From positions 21,304,084-21,368,083 of the forward strand of contig NC_092362.1 in NCBI RefSeq assembly GCF_030848805.1: DNA of 64,000 bases, read 5' to 3'. A program made the translations under genes and the position numbers. The notes under the pieces were generated by a model. It made no database searches. It saw nothing but the letters and a program-made list of their open reading frames with translations, and was not told the DNA's origin. The stretch's first letter is position 1. Each line of letters begins with the position of its first letter. This DNA is from Temnothorax longispinosus (taxonomy: Eukaryota > Arthropoda > Insecta > Hymenoptera > Formicidae). Below, one piece after another: positions 52,701 through 64,000 of the stretch.

Positions 52701-52949
52701 TAGCGTCGGTTAAAGCTCGCGGAAGCCTCCGTTCGGGCGGCGGCGACGCGAGCCCACTCCTGGATTAAGGAGGTATAAAGAAAGATAGAGTGGAAAAAGG
52801 AGTTGGCAAGGGTGAGGGGGTGGGAAGTAGAAACCGGAGAGTGAAAAGAAAGAGTGAAAGAAAGGTGGCGTCGTGTATACGTATATCTATATACAGAGCC
52901 CACTAAAGTCGGAAGACGGGGGTAGTGAAAAGAGGCGATTTTCCGTCCG

Positions 52950-53060
52950 CGGTTTACGTTGCCTTTTTATTGCCAGTCAGTGGCGCGGCGGCGCCGCCAC
53001 CGCCGCCACCCGGAGACATCGTCGAGAGCCTGAACTACGCGCGCAGAGTGCTAATTACGA
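52950..53060. other. CpG-rich patch with GC palindrome in DGAT1 intron 3
   Basis: The patch contains the perfect 12-base palindrome GGCGGCGCCGCC at 52987-52998, preceded by a TCAGT initiator-like motif at about 52977 and by a purine-rich tract from 52770 to 52865. A TATA-like ATATAC lies about 90 bases before the TCAGT, too far for a canonical pairing. It could be an internal promoter or enhancer, but no transcript evidence is visible. Confidence 0.3.
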
Positions 53061-56000
53061 ATAATTATGAGTGCTAATTAAGGCCCTCCTTTGTCGTGAT
53101 GGCACACAGCTACGCATCAGCGTGCGATACACGCGCGCTTTTATGCCCAATATAAAACCTGTGTTAATGCCCGAGATGTCGTAAAAATAATCGGTTTAAA
53201 GTTCGTTAAAAAAACGTTTAAAAACAAATTGAATACTTTGCAAGCGATGTGTGTAATAACTACCGTTTTTCGTAATTAAAATATACACGATTTGTATCTA
53301 TCAATTTATTGTCCTTATAGATCGAATTTTTATTTTGCGCTTGAATTTTCAGCGTTGAAATACAGACAAGAACTGAATTAATAAAGCGAAAATAATACCG
53401 ACTTATTGAAAAAAAGTACGTCTCGCGACAATATTCGCGTTAACTTTAATTACTGTATTAGCGAGGAGGGTTGAAAGACGCTGCAAAATAAGACGCGCCG
53501 CTGCGCCTACCTGGGCGTTTATCAAACTTTCGTGAAACGCGTCGAAAGAATGTCGCCAACTCGATGTCAGAATCTAATTAAGATCCTCCCCAGACGGGAT
53601 TTGATCTCTCTTTCTCTCTCATCTTCGCCATCTCGGGCGACGAGTTTTCGCGAGCTGCGCCGTGTAACCGGGCGTCTTCTCGTCCGACACGGCGGCCGCC
53701 CGAGAGGAGTTTCAGGAGAGATAGGAGAGACTCACTAAAAAAAAAGGTAAAAGTCTTAATTAGCAGCTGAGATCGGAGATCGGCTCGGGGGTGGAAGGTC
53801 GATTATCTTTGAGCCGGTGCACGTCCTCTATTATTGTCTGTTTCGCACTGACATTATTCGTATGCTCGACTCTGCGCTCTCTTCTTCTCTCTCTCTCACT
53901 CTCTTTTTCCTTCCGATGAGACCTCGGAAAAATTTCATCCCGTTAACGCGATGGCCTCGCCGTTATGTGGCAGATTACCGCAATCCGTTAAGGCACCACC
54001 CTTGCTTCACGCGAAATACATGTGCCGCAGAGGTACTTTCTTTCGTTTACATTTAGCTTTTGACACGGCAGCATTTAACAGACGTGAGATTTAACAGACG
54101 CGAGAAATATTTACCTCAATGCATCTTTTGGAGGGATATATTTTTTGTAAGACTGATTTTCTCTGGACCAAGTAGCACTCTATATTCTTGCTATTATTTT
54201 CTACTTATCACTATTCATCACAAGTATTACAATTATTTTGTTTTTTATTTATAATTGAGCTACTCGAAATATTTAATTTTTGCAAACATAATGCACAATA
54301 TTTTCAAGGATAATATTTACTTGTTAAATCATTGGAAGCTACCACTTACATAAATATGAAAAGTTCATAAATATTTACTCTACAAATTACAGACAATCTC
54401 AGTGTTAAAATGCGAAAGAAAAATAAAAAGCAACTTTGTTTTCAGTACATACGTACGTATAAAATTGGATCGTATAAGAAAACTTTATTGTAAGCAAATT
54501 ATAATTTTGAAAGCAGGGCGGTTAAGAGATTATAATAAATATAAAAATTAGTTTTCTAATATCTTATCTCTCTTTCTCTTTTGATGTATGATAAAATGAT
54601 TCTTTTTGCCTCGCCGAAAAGTCTTTTGTTGGGTGGATAACTCTTGTTTACTTTCACATAGGATCTTATAGCGTACTGCACGGCAAACACTATAAGAATA
54701 AATAAGCGCATTGTCAAACAGACCGAAATATTTCATCGATTTTTCGACACTGACGTCATCTGATATTTGTGCAATAAAATGCACTCGGAGATTGGTCGCG
54801 TAATGCCGTTTGCAGCATCAGAATCAACGTATCGTTTTAATGGCGTTCGTCCATCATTCGTAAATCCAGCCCGTACCCGTCGTGAAACAAACTCGTCACA
54901 CGTGAAACATTGTTTTCAGAGTATCAAATAGAATTTAAGGAGATCAAAGAAAAAATGCATACGTCCCTGACGAAATTACGCGACGCAATCGCTGTGGCTC
55001 GGTTTGCTAGGCGCGATTTGCCCGTGGACCATTAACTCCCCGCTCTCTCATACTCCCCTCGTCAAAGCCATTTTTTTCTCGTATAATTTCTCTCGGATGA
55101 AGCTCTGAGAGCTTTCGCGATCATGCCCCGCGGTTGGTGTGAAAAACCGGGCGAATTTCCACGGCGAAAAGGGTTCCATTAATATCTATTAGCGAGCCGT
55201 GCTCGACATCAGCTGGATTTATACATTCCCCGTCGTTCCTCTCGTCATTCTCCCTCTGACTTCAATTCCCTTTTTGAATCTCCTATTCGCCGGTATATCG
55301 TCGAAGAACAGTATAAAAAAGATACATGAACGAAGGGAGAAAATCGTAGGAGGTATTCTGAAATATAAGACAGACATCATTTGTTTTCATTAATTAACGT
55401 CAACGTTAGAGTGTCAGACACTGAAACTGATACATTTTCCGCTTTATCAATATTCTGACAGCGGCATGATCCCTCGCATTCACCATCAGTTTTCACTTTC
55501 GCGTTAGATATTCCATCACCTATATTATGAGAAAGACGAAGAAAAATTTCGGTGCCTCGTTGTGCTTTTCAAATTCCTAGACTTTTGAGCATAGATCGAT
55601 TGGAAGGGCTTACAACTTACGCTTGGGAAAGATGTAAAGGCAATTTTATCAAAAGTTTTGCGGACAGCAAATCTTTTTAAATCGCAGAACGTTTGAGTTA
55701 GAGAAGACAGCCTGACGACGATTTTATTTTAAATTTTACAAATGTATTTTAGTTTTATAGATGTATTATATAACGTTATATGAAATTTTATTTATTGCAA
55801 AATGAAATTATTGATATTACGAATATTACTGAACAAACTTGTTAAAGCAGCTCGTGTATTTACCGCAGCGTTTCAAATTTTTAACTTGTACTTATTTAAC
55901 TCTCTTTTTTTTATCTCGCGTATTTCGAGCGTTACGTAAATATAAAGACGCGATCAACGTATTTTCATTGGCATGTCTTATTCACCGGTTGAGCTAAAGG

Positions 56001-56664
56001 GATTGTTTTCGTCGCTTTATTTCAATCCTCTTATCAAAGCGGCTGTGCTTCCAATTTCCCGGACGCTTTTATGCACTTTGAACGATGCGCTTAATTCACC
56101 GAATAAACGCCTCCGCGCTTTTTCTCCTGCACGGCCGTGCGCTCGTAATTTGCTCGAAAAAGCGGTCCTATGAATCCCCTGTCGGGGTCAAAAAGCAGCG
56201 GTGACTCGCGAAGCGTATTCGAATTCAAAGGATTTGTAATTAGTTGACGTGAGCATGTTGGAACAATCGTCGCTTAACTTTCGTCTGTCGCCCTGAAACG
56301 GGTTGGTCTTGAATTTCTTTTTATGCCTTTTTTATGCCACGTACGTTCGGCAATGAGATTCAAAAAGTTGAATGAAAATTGGCATAATGGAAAACTGAAA
56401 AACATTTGCGTACACGAGAACAAATGATATATATATTTACGTTTGTGTATTATACAGTAGAACCTCATATAACATGGGTTCATATAACAAGGATTTGTAT
56501 TAATACGACGAAAAATTTTAATATTTGTTTTAAAGTAAAATAAGAAATATTTTACTGTTACATCTTTAATATTCATTCTACATTTTTTATAATAAATAAT
56601 AAAACCTTACACATCTTTTATAAATATGTGTATGAGAACACATATTTATGCAGACATAATCCAT

Positions 56665-57078
56665 ATCTGTATCTTAGAGGTAAAAAGAATCGTATTTTCA
56701 TTATTATGAATTTAAAGAAGACAAGGTTTAAAGTTTTAAATATAGGGAAATAGTGTACTTTTTAGATAAAAATAAAAGTAGCAACTTGACTTATTGAGTT
56801 TTTAATAAAGTAAATTACTCGGTAAATTAACTCTGACATTTAATGATTTGCCAATTGTCAATAACATGCTACAGATACATCTGACTGACTAAAATTATAA
56901 GGCATTATGAAAAGTTTCAATTTTTTTTAAACATTGTAGGAATTAGTAGTAATAGACGTAGACCTTTACCATTATACAATTCAATTTTCTGATATATTGG
57001 AAAATGTATTAACTCCATTTTGACCAATGTAGAGTTAATACATTTGGACATGAATTTTTTTACCTCTAAGGTACAGAT
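56665..57078. repeat. Inner inverted repeat within the TA-flanked MITE
   Basis: ATCTGTATCTTAGAGGTAAA at 56665 is matched, with one mismatch, by the reverse complement of the block ending at 57078. The pair sits asymmetrically, 210 bases from the outer left end and 92 from the outer right end. This suits a separate insertion or a rearranged element better than simple subterminal repeats. Confidence 0.65.
57002..57045. other. Perfect 14-bp-stem hairpin
   Basis: AAATGTATTAACTC (57002-57015) and GAGTTAATACATTT (57032-57045) are exact reverse complements around a 16-base loop. The hairpin lies inside the TA-flanked element, near the right arm of the inner inverted repeat. Confidence 0.85.
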
Positions 57079-59881
57079 ATATATATGAATATATATAATC
57101 TTTGTGAATCTGTGTATAACACGAATTTATAAAACACAAAACATATCCTCTGTTATATAGGGATCTACTATATATGTATCGAAAATAGTATTAACGTTTC
57201 ATATCTATTTTTTTTACTTCGGTATTATCCTTTTCGCAAGCGATCATTTTTCATCGTTTGTTATCACGATATAATATAACAGCGGAATGTATTGACATTG
57301 ATGTAAATTTCAACGCACGTATGCGTGGACAACAAGTAAACAGGTTCGATAATCCTCTTGCGTAACATTTGTTGCCATAAATCAAATTAATGTAGAAATT
57401 CGTTGGGAAAACGTGTGAAAACATTTATTGAGCTGTAAAGTGTAATAGCGTCATATCGAAGTGTATCACAAAACAGTAAAGTCTCGAATGAGCTTCCAGA
57501 TTGAGAGAATACAAAAGTATTTGATTTATCGTGCATTTGCAATTAATTTAGCATCCAATCTTAGGGTATAGCCTACATTGTGTATAATCAAAACGTTCGT
57601 CTCATTAGCTGAGAATTCTATCAATCGTGAGAGTGACTTGACTTTCTAGCAGAATGACAGAGAGGAAGTGAAATTTACACGATACAGAAATTACTGTAGA
57701 ACCTTTAATTGTGACTAATGTGTTCTTAATTGCCTGATTTACATTTTGCACTCGTTAGTGTGCGACTTTTTTTCCTTATTAATTAAAATTAATTTGAGAT
57801 TAGCATATTAGAACTCGAATCAGCACAACGTTCACGTGCTTAATAACAGCTGAGGAGGCAAAAGTACTCGCGTACGGTTACTATTGTAACATCCGTGTGG
57901 CTGTACACGACTTAATTATGCAGAATACAATGTCTGACCTATATCTTATAATAACATTTCTTGTATAAAGATTTCATGAAATGCCCATATGTTCATCATA
58001 TAAAACTGAATAAATTATTCTTGTGATATAGATATTTAATCCAGGCATTCAGATTCCATAACATTCAAAAAATGGAAAGAATACATTTCTATTTTTTTTT
58101 TTATTAAAACAAAGATATATCAGTCTTTTAAATAAAAATTTCATTGTTTGAAATAATAAACTGCAGTCACAATGTATTAATGTATTTCCTCGACGTCTTG
58201 AAGGGATTAGATATCTTGGAATTACCAATGTTTTCATTAAGATGCCATAACTTGTCCTATCAAAATCTTTGATGCCGCAGGCGAATGCATTTCCGGATTT
58301 CTTCGCGCGGATCTTCTCGACGCGACGCTTTCGCGGTTCCCAATTCTACGAGTTTGCCTATCATCCGGTTGCATCTCTTAAACTTATTTAAGTTTCGCCC
58401 ATATTTTATCCCGGAGCGGACGATACTTTGAAGAATACGACGAACCACTCTCGCGGTGAAATCTTACCGGGTACAGCGACCGCTATCGTATGGCCCATCC
58501 ACGCAGAAAACCCACGTAATCTTCGAAAGCGTCCGAACGCTCTCGATTCTGGGAATGATTGCGGAAAACGATAAGAAGAACGGCGTAAAATAAAAGAAAA
58601 ATTTTGTGTTTCGTCAAATCTCGCTCTGTTAGGATCGATACCCGAATAATCCCGCTCGACCGTAATTTCGTGTACGATGCGAATCGGATTTAATATCGAA
58701 TGCCAGCTCTTCGCTTACAAGTGCGAAGTGTATATAATCGGATATCGTCTCCATAGTTACTATGATCCATTTTCCTTTCTGCCGTAATTCTTTTTTATAT
58801 AATAGATTTAAGATTATTGCTTCCTCATAGAGGAAGCTTTGTTTTCGTGTTTTACTTTGCAATAGGTATTCCGTTTTCTTGAGTTTAATACAATTTTAAT
58901 TCGCTTAAAGTTATATAGACATCGAGAAGCATATTTAAGAGTTTTTTTTTGTAATATTTGAATATTAGAAACTTTTTATAAATTTGTCGATATACTACAT
59001 CAATCGTTAAACTAATATCGAATTAAATTTTCTTTTGAAGATTCTTTTATCGAGCTATCCCTAAAGTTATTTAATTATTAATTTATAATGACTTACTAAT
59101 AAAGTTGTGTAAATAAAAAAATGTTAAAAATTTGCCATTGCTTTATTAATTAAAATCACAGTAGCAAAGCATAATTTGCATTTTTGAAATGTCCGAAACG
59201 CGCATTTTTTGCATACTAACGCAAGATAACAGCAAAACGCAGACGATTCTGCGATGAAAATTTAAACGAATAAATGATTACGCAATGTGCATTTCGTTCT
59301 CATTCCGCATCAGAATTGGGACCGAGGACGATATTGTTTTCCACGAGCTCCGGGTGTCCGCGCTTGGGCTCGGCGTACGCGGCGTCCAATCGTACTTCCG
59401 CTTTATATCGAGTGCTATTTTGGATGATTTATTGACGAGACGCTTTCGTCGCTGCTAGCTCGATATCGGCGCTTCCTCTCTTTTTTTATGTCCTCCCTAC
59501 CGAACGCATCGAGAGGCGACGCTCTCGATCACCGGCAGCGTTTATCCTCGCTGCGCAGCCTTCGCCACGTTCACCTCTCCTCTCGCCTCCACCTCTTTCT
59601 CTTTCTCTCCGCTCTTCTCTCACTCTATATCGTCACTCTATATCTCCGAGTGACAAGCCCTTGTCACTTCCTCTCTTCAACCCCCTCGGCCAGGACGACC
59701 GGTCGACTGCGCATTTCGACGTTCGGCCAGTTTTAAAAAAGTGAGAAAAGGAAGGAAAAAAGTGAGAAGAAGAGAATGAGAGCGAGAAAACAGAAGGAGA
59801 CGACAAATTCGCGAAGGGAAAGCGACGTACGTAAAGCTGTATGATCGATAAATGACCCCTTTCGTTTTATTTGTTTTGCAG

Positions 59882-59934
59882 ATTCTACCGTGCCGGTGGG
59901 CCTTTGTCTGCTGATCGAGAAAGGACTGTCAGTG
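59882..59934 (+). CDS. DGAT1: DGAT1, coding exon 4 (second transmembrane helix)
   Basis: Two bases complete Tyr117. Seventeen codons follow, ending Leu-Ser-Val at a GTGAGT donor (phase 0). The hydrophobic run STVPVGLCLLIEKGLSV aligns with the second membrane segment of DGAT1 and its Val-Glu-Lys-like end. It is short, but it sits between a strong pyrimidine tract acceptor and a consensus donor, and both phases fit. It is the last DGAT1 exon in the window, so residues from 135 on, including the MBOAT catalytic Asn and His, are encoded beyond base 64000. Confidence 0.88.
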
Positions 59935-62900
59935 GTGAGTGAATTTTTCTTCCAAATATTTTGGTATACATATGTATAAGGGTCGTGCGAGCGGAAAGTG
60001 AGCAAATCCAATATCCGGGTAATCGACTGAACGATAGTCGCGTGATACCGCAGCTCGTTCGACAAGAGAGGCGTTACATTGTAATTTATCGCCCCTAATA
60101 GCGTCGACGCTTTTGCATTGTATCGATTGGAAATAAAAAAATCGGCGAGGTTGCATCAGTAACAGCTTTGTGAAATTTCGCGTGTGATTAATTAATTTAT
60201 TCTCTTTACGTAGTCGGTGAGATAAGTAATCACTTGTAGATTTTTTAATCTGTGCTGTTATCGTGTTTTATTCAAAACTACGAACATGTATTTTATAAAG
60301 GATATTTACAAATGATTATATAGAGGAACACAATATTAAAAACAAAACGTTATACCTAACAGAAAATATTATTTGTTCCTATCATATTTATTATTAATAT
60401 AAATCCGATTGTACAATTAAAGAAACATTTTTAAATATTTCTAAAATTTCTATATTTATATGCCATTTTTAAATATATGACTAGTTATATATGTAAATCA
60501 TTTTTTCTTTAACATAGATTTATGAAGTCAGAACGGAGACTCGAGTATAATAATCGAGCAATTGCACTCTGTTGAATTCGTTTGCGTTCTTCGGAGATAA
60601 ACGCGTTCAAGTTTCGTTTAATAAAATCCTAAATAATCAAGAGCGAGAAAGAGAATTCTTGACTCGAAGAGAAATTATCTGCGCTTCTTGCACTCACCTA
60701 TGGTGAGCGTCGAAGAGCAACCAAAAATAAAGGGAAAGACAAAGTCAAAGAGAAATAAACACGAGGAACTGAGAGATACATTGCACGCTTTTCACCTCCG
60801 ACTGACTATATTTTTTTCTTTTTTTATAGGGGAACTAAATAATAATGATATGGGGAACTCGCGACAAGTAACTTTTCTACAACTTCCAGGGAAAAAGTAC
60901 TGGAACACTATCAGGGGAGACATTTATTGCATTTTACCCTTCCTCGAGCTCTCGCTTGGTGAACTGTCAATGAACTGTCGAGTCCACCTCTGTGAAATAT
61001 TCTGAAACATTGCTGTTCGCGGCAATAAGAAATAGTATATTTTGCTTCACAAACTATCTGCCACGATGAAGAATATATTCGTCGCATTATGTCTATACGT
61101 TTTATCGTAAAATGGTCAAAATGTACTTTTTATTCAGCTTGGACATTCTCTCATAAAGATTACATATTATAATTTAAATAAATGATTAATTAGCTAAAGA
61201 TTCTTGATATTAAACCTAACAAGGAGAAAAAGGAAGAGTGGGCTGTGAAAGTCAAACGCTGTTATTTGTGCGTGAGTTTACATTATATGTAATATTCAAA
61301 TATTCAATTAACATTCAATTTTTAAATACTCGCGCGCCTTACACTTTTCGGAGAGCTTGACATGATTTATAATTTAATTTAGCGAACAGCTTGTTCGAGG
61401 AATCATAAAATTCTATAATCACAACTTTTTTCATTAAAGATAGATGGAATTTTGAAAAGATGCCCTTTCACAATTAATTACGTCATCAAACATCGCGTTT
61501 TGGCACAAACGTTTTTTACTATCCCTTTGGATGATCATCGTGTAATATCTTGCTTATAAAGTCAACATAGATCATTGGTCGTAGCTTATTGACCGAAGTT
61601 TGCGGACAAATCAATTCGATCGATTTGACGGCGATTTGATGGCCGCTAGATAAACGCGGCGATATTTTTCCCGGTGCCGACGGTGAAAGTCGGTACCATA
61701 TATAGTGCTTTATCTGTCGTGCAACGATAATACCGCGGCAAGGGTTTTACATCGAATTGCTCGTACACTGCTCCCTTATCGCCATGTCGTAAAGGTGATC
61801 GCCGACCCTAGAAACGCGTCCGATTATCGTCGCAGCGTGAAGTCGTCGATCCTAATCATCACGCGAATTAACAACAGACCCCCCGTCGTGTAATCATTAT
61901 GCATTCCTTTCCATGTTATTGTAAACGCTTAAACCACATAGTGCGCTACTAATTACGTTGCACGGCTAATGACAATTCCGTGACAATCGAATAAGTAATA
62001 CGCGAATGAAGACATAAATTTTCGATAGTTTCGCGTAATGAAACTCGGTAAAATTACAACACGAAAAACGGCAGGCCGTCAAGTTAGGAATAATTAATTT
62101 CGGCAAGGATGTATCAATTTGTATTCGCATTAGTATTCTCTTGTATGTAGAGTACAATAATACAGATGCTTTCGTGCATACGCAATTACTTAACGTGATG
62201 TATAATCAGCCTCGATACAATTCGCAATGTCTGTTCAAGCGTCGAACTCGATTTACCCCGATCTCCTTTTCTGAAATTCATTGACATACAAATGCTGCCG
62301 ATACCCCGCTAGCGCACGCAATAATTACCACTCACTGATTAATCGTTGGCCGCTAATCGACTAATAATTCGACTAATGACGAACGCATGATTGCAACGTT
62401 GCAGCGTTGTATGAATAATTTGGTCAGAACGAGGCGCGCAGCTTCGTATGAATAATATATAGCAAATTAATACTCAGAACTAACATACATATCGCGCGCC
62501 GATAACTTATGCTTTTGTTTTTGCGTGTATTTCGCAACCATTTACGTGATCACGCTTATTCAAATGAAATTGTCGGATTTTATTTTTATGCGACCCGCAC
62601 GTGTAATTCGTACCGTTTAATAATTTAAACGCGTGGCTATCTGATGGCATGGGAAACTTATCAGCCACATTCGTTTGCGAGTTATTTTTTAACCGTCGTG
62701 TCACCCGCGACAATGATATGCTGCGCGTTAGTAGTGAAGCTATGATGACGACTTTCATGATAAATGTATCCATTTTCGGAACATAGAATCCGGGCTTTAT
62801 TCAATATTTACGCTTTGCACTTAGCTTTAATATACATAAATAACGTAAATAAATATTTCAAATAACCATGATAAAAAGATTATGTTCCGTTATAAATTTA

Positions 62901-64000
62901 TCGAAATCACATTACATCAATAATGTTAACATATTGTAAACATATTTTAATAACTAATATATTGAGTAGAAAATAATACATAAATTATTAAAACATTCTT
63001 AAAATGTTAACATTATTATTGAACAGATCGAATATATCAGTAAAATGTTCAACATCTTTTCAAGTCTTGCTAATCATATTTACACATTAATAAATTTTTG
63101 TTATTAATTAAAATTTTCGCCTATACGATATTAAATTCGCTTTGGCGATCAAAGAAATGTAAGAATTGTATTAATTTTATCGTATTTATACAAGAACGTA
63201 CAATTTGTATCGGATAAATTTTTAAGCATTCAATACGCGCCTATTTCCGTATATCAAATTTATGGTATTCTTTTGTGCAGCATAATTGGGCCAAGCGTTC
63301 CCTAAATATTTGACCGGAAAACGTGCTTTCTGTTTTCCATGTTTTCGTTAGGATGCTGGATGATCTCTCACGAGTGGATTTTAATTTTCAACCGCGTGAT
63401 ATACCGTTTACCCGTTTACATATTTGTCCAGTTTTATTATTTTAGACATGTGTATATTATATACTTTTTGTTTTTTATTAAATGTTAAAATTTTAATTTT
63501 TAAGTTTTAGAATTATTAAACCTCAATTTTAAATTATTCTAAAAATTGTGATTTACATATTGTATCCGATTCGACTATTATACACTGCGGTTAATGCGGT
63601 TATACAGCGCCGTTTTCTTGAACCCTCCCTCTCTCTAGACAAGTCATTAATTACTACAGGATTCGACAGACAATACGATGTAGGAATTTCTTTTTAACGG
63701 TCTGAGGATCTTCCCTGCATTCTTCACCGACTGAGTTACGAAGAAACTGTAAAACTGCATTCTTTATGAAATGTACCCTTAGTCTTTAAGGGTAATTACT
63801 TCAGATACAAAACTTTGCGCGAAGTGCGAGAGTGTAAAACGAGGAGTTTTTGCAGCCAGGTCTGCAGTGCGCGACGCGGAAGCGAAATATTTTCCGGACG
63901 AGCGAATGTTTCTCACCACGAGCGTCGGCGTTTGTTTCCGCGCCATAATAACTTGCCGGCGATAAATCACGCTCACGCGATACTTTGTCAAACGAGTCCA
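59935..64000 (+). other. DGAT1: DGAT1 intron 4, 5' part (continues beyond the window)
   Basis: It begins with a GTGAGT donor. No following DGAT1 exon was found up to the right edge, so the intron exceeds 4 kb. The sequence is AT-rich, with moderate CpG content near 61600-61900 and 63780-64000. Frames at 60688-61005 (plus) and 63779-63991 (minus) match no known family. Nothing else is supported. Confidence 0.75.

Larger units (their letters stand above)
56455..57170. mobile_element. TA-flanked MITE (pogo/Tigger- or Tc1-like) with nested inverted repeats
   Basis: The left end begins CAGTAGAACCTCATATAAC. The right end, read on the minus strand, begins TAGTAGATCCCTATATAAC, giving imperfect terminal repeats of about 19 bases. 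TA dinucleotides flank both ends (56453-56454 and 57171-57172), the usual target duplication for the Tc1/mariner/pogo superfamily, and the CAGTAGAACC-like end is typical of pogo/Tigger elements. The 716-base interior has no transposase frame. It includes a second inverted pair (56665-56688 with 57054-57078) and a perfect 14-bp stem, so one element may be nested in another. Confidence 0.65.
47527..59881 (+). other. DGAT1: DGAT1 intron 3 (12,355 bp)
   Basis: It runs from a GTGAGT donor to the acceptor TTTTATTTGTTTTGCAG. It contains a perfect short hairpin (49690-49714), a CpG-rich patch with a GC palindrome near 52950-53060, a TA-flanked MITE with nested inverted repeats (56455-57170) and a pyrimidine-rich, CpG-rich stretch at 59480-59740 just before exon 4. 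Open frames here have no recognisable domains. Confidence 0.85.

Noticed and set aside
59488..59736. 82-codon frame starting just before DGAT1 exon 4
   Set aside because: It is Ser/Leu/Arg-rich from a CT-rich pyrimidine tract, has no domain and is not joined in frame to exon 4.

Overview
The window is eukaryotic nuclear DNA from an insect, most likely a hymenopteran and plausibly an ant. This rests on fly- and human-recognisable exons split by introns of up to 15 kb, an AT-rich background with scattered CpG-rich patches, many microsatellites and small non-autonomous repeats. The species call is inference. No operons, CRISPR arrays, rRNA genes or convincing tRNA genes were seen.

Two protein-coding genes can be supported, both on the plus strand and both incomplete. 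Bases 11663-12281 hold the last two coding exons of a slowmo/PRELID3 family gene, an intermembrane-space phospholipid-transfer protein of mitochondria. Its 5' exons were not found and probably lie upstream of base 1, so much of 1-11662 is probably intron. Bases 25152-59934 hold the first four coding exons (134 codons) of diacylglycerol O-acyltransferase 1 (DGAT1, fly midway), an MBOAT enzyme of the ER that makes triacylglycerol. The membrane-core and catalytic exons lie beyond the right edge. Introns 1, 2 and 3 measure 15,327, 6,699 and 12,355 bp, and intron 4 runs off the window.

Layout: 1-11662 upstream sequence with a long inverted repeat at 3534-4000; 11663-12281 slowmo exons; 12282-24957 intergenic DNA with an odd GC-rich block near 18 kb and a five-copy tandem array (period about 89 bp) ending just before the DGAT1 promoter; 24958-25273 the DGAT1 leader and first exon, with a small upstream ORF whose stop overlaps the start codon; 25274-64000 DGAT1 introns and exons. 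The introns carry a foldback repeat (27.0-27.35 kb), a TTAA-flanked MITE (37.6-38.2 kb) and a TA-flanked pogo/Tigger-like MITE with nested inverted repeats (56.4-57.2 kb).

Both genes act in lipid handling (mitochondrial phospholipid transport and triacylglycerol synthesis), but nothing here shows that their adjacency is functional. I found no clearly new multi-gene system. The items most worth checking are the stop/start-overlapping upstream ORF of DGAT1, the promoter-proximal tandem array and the hairpin-rich repeats.
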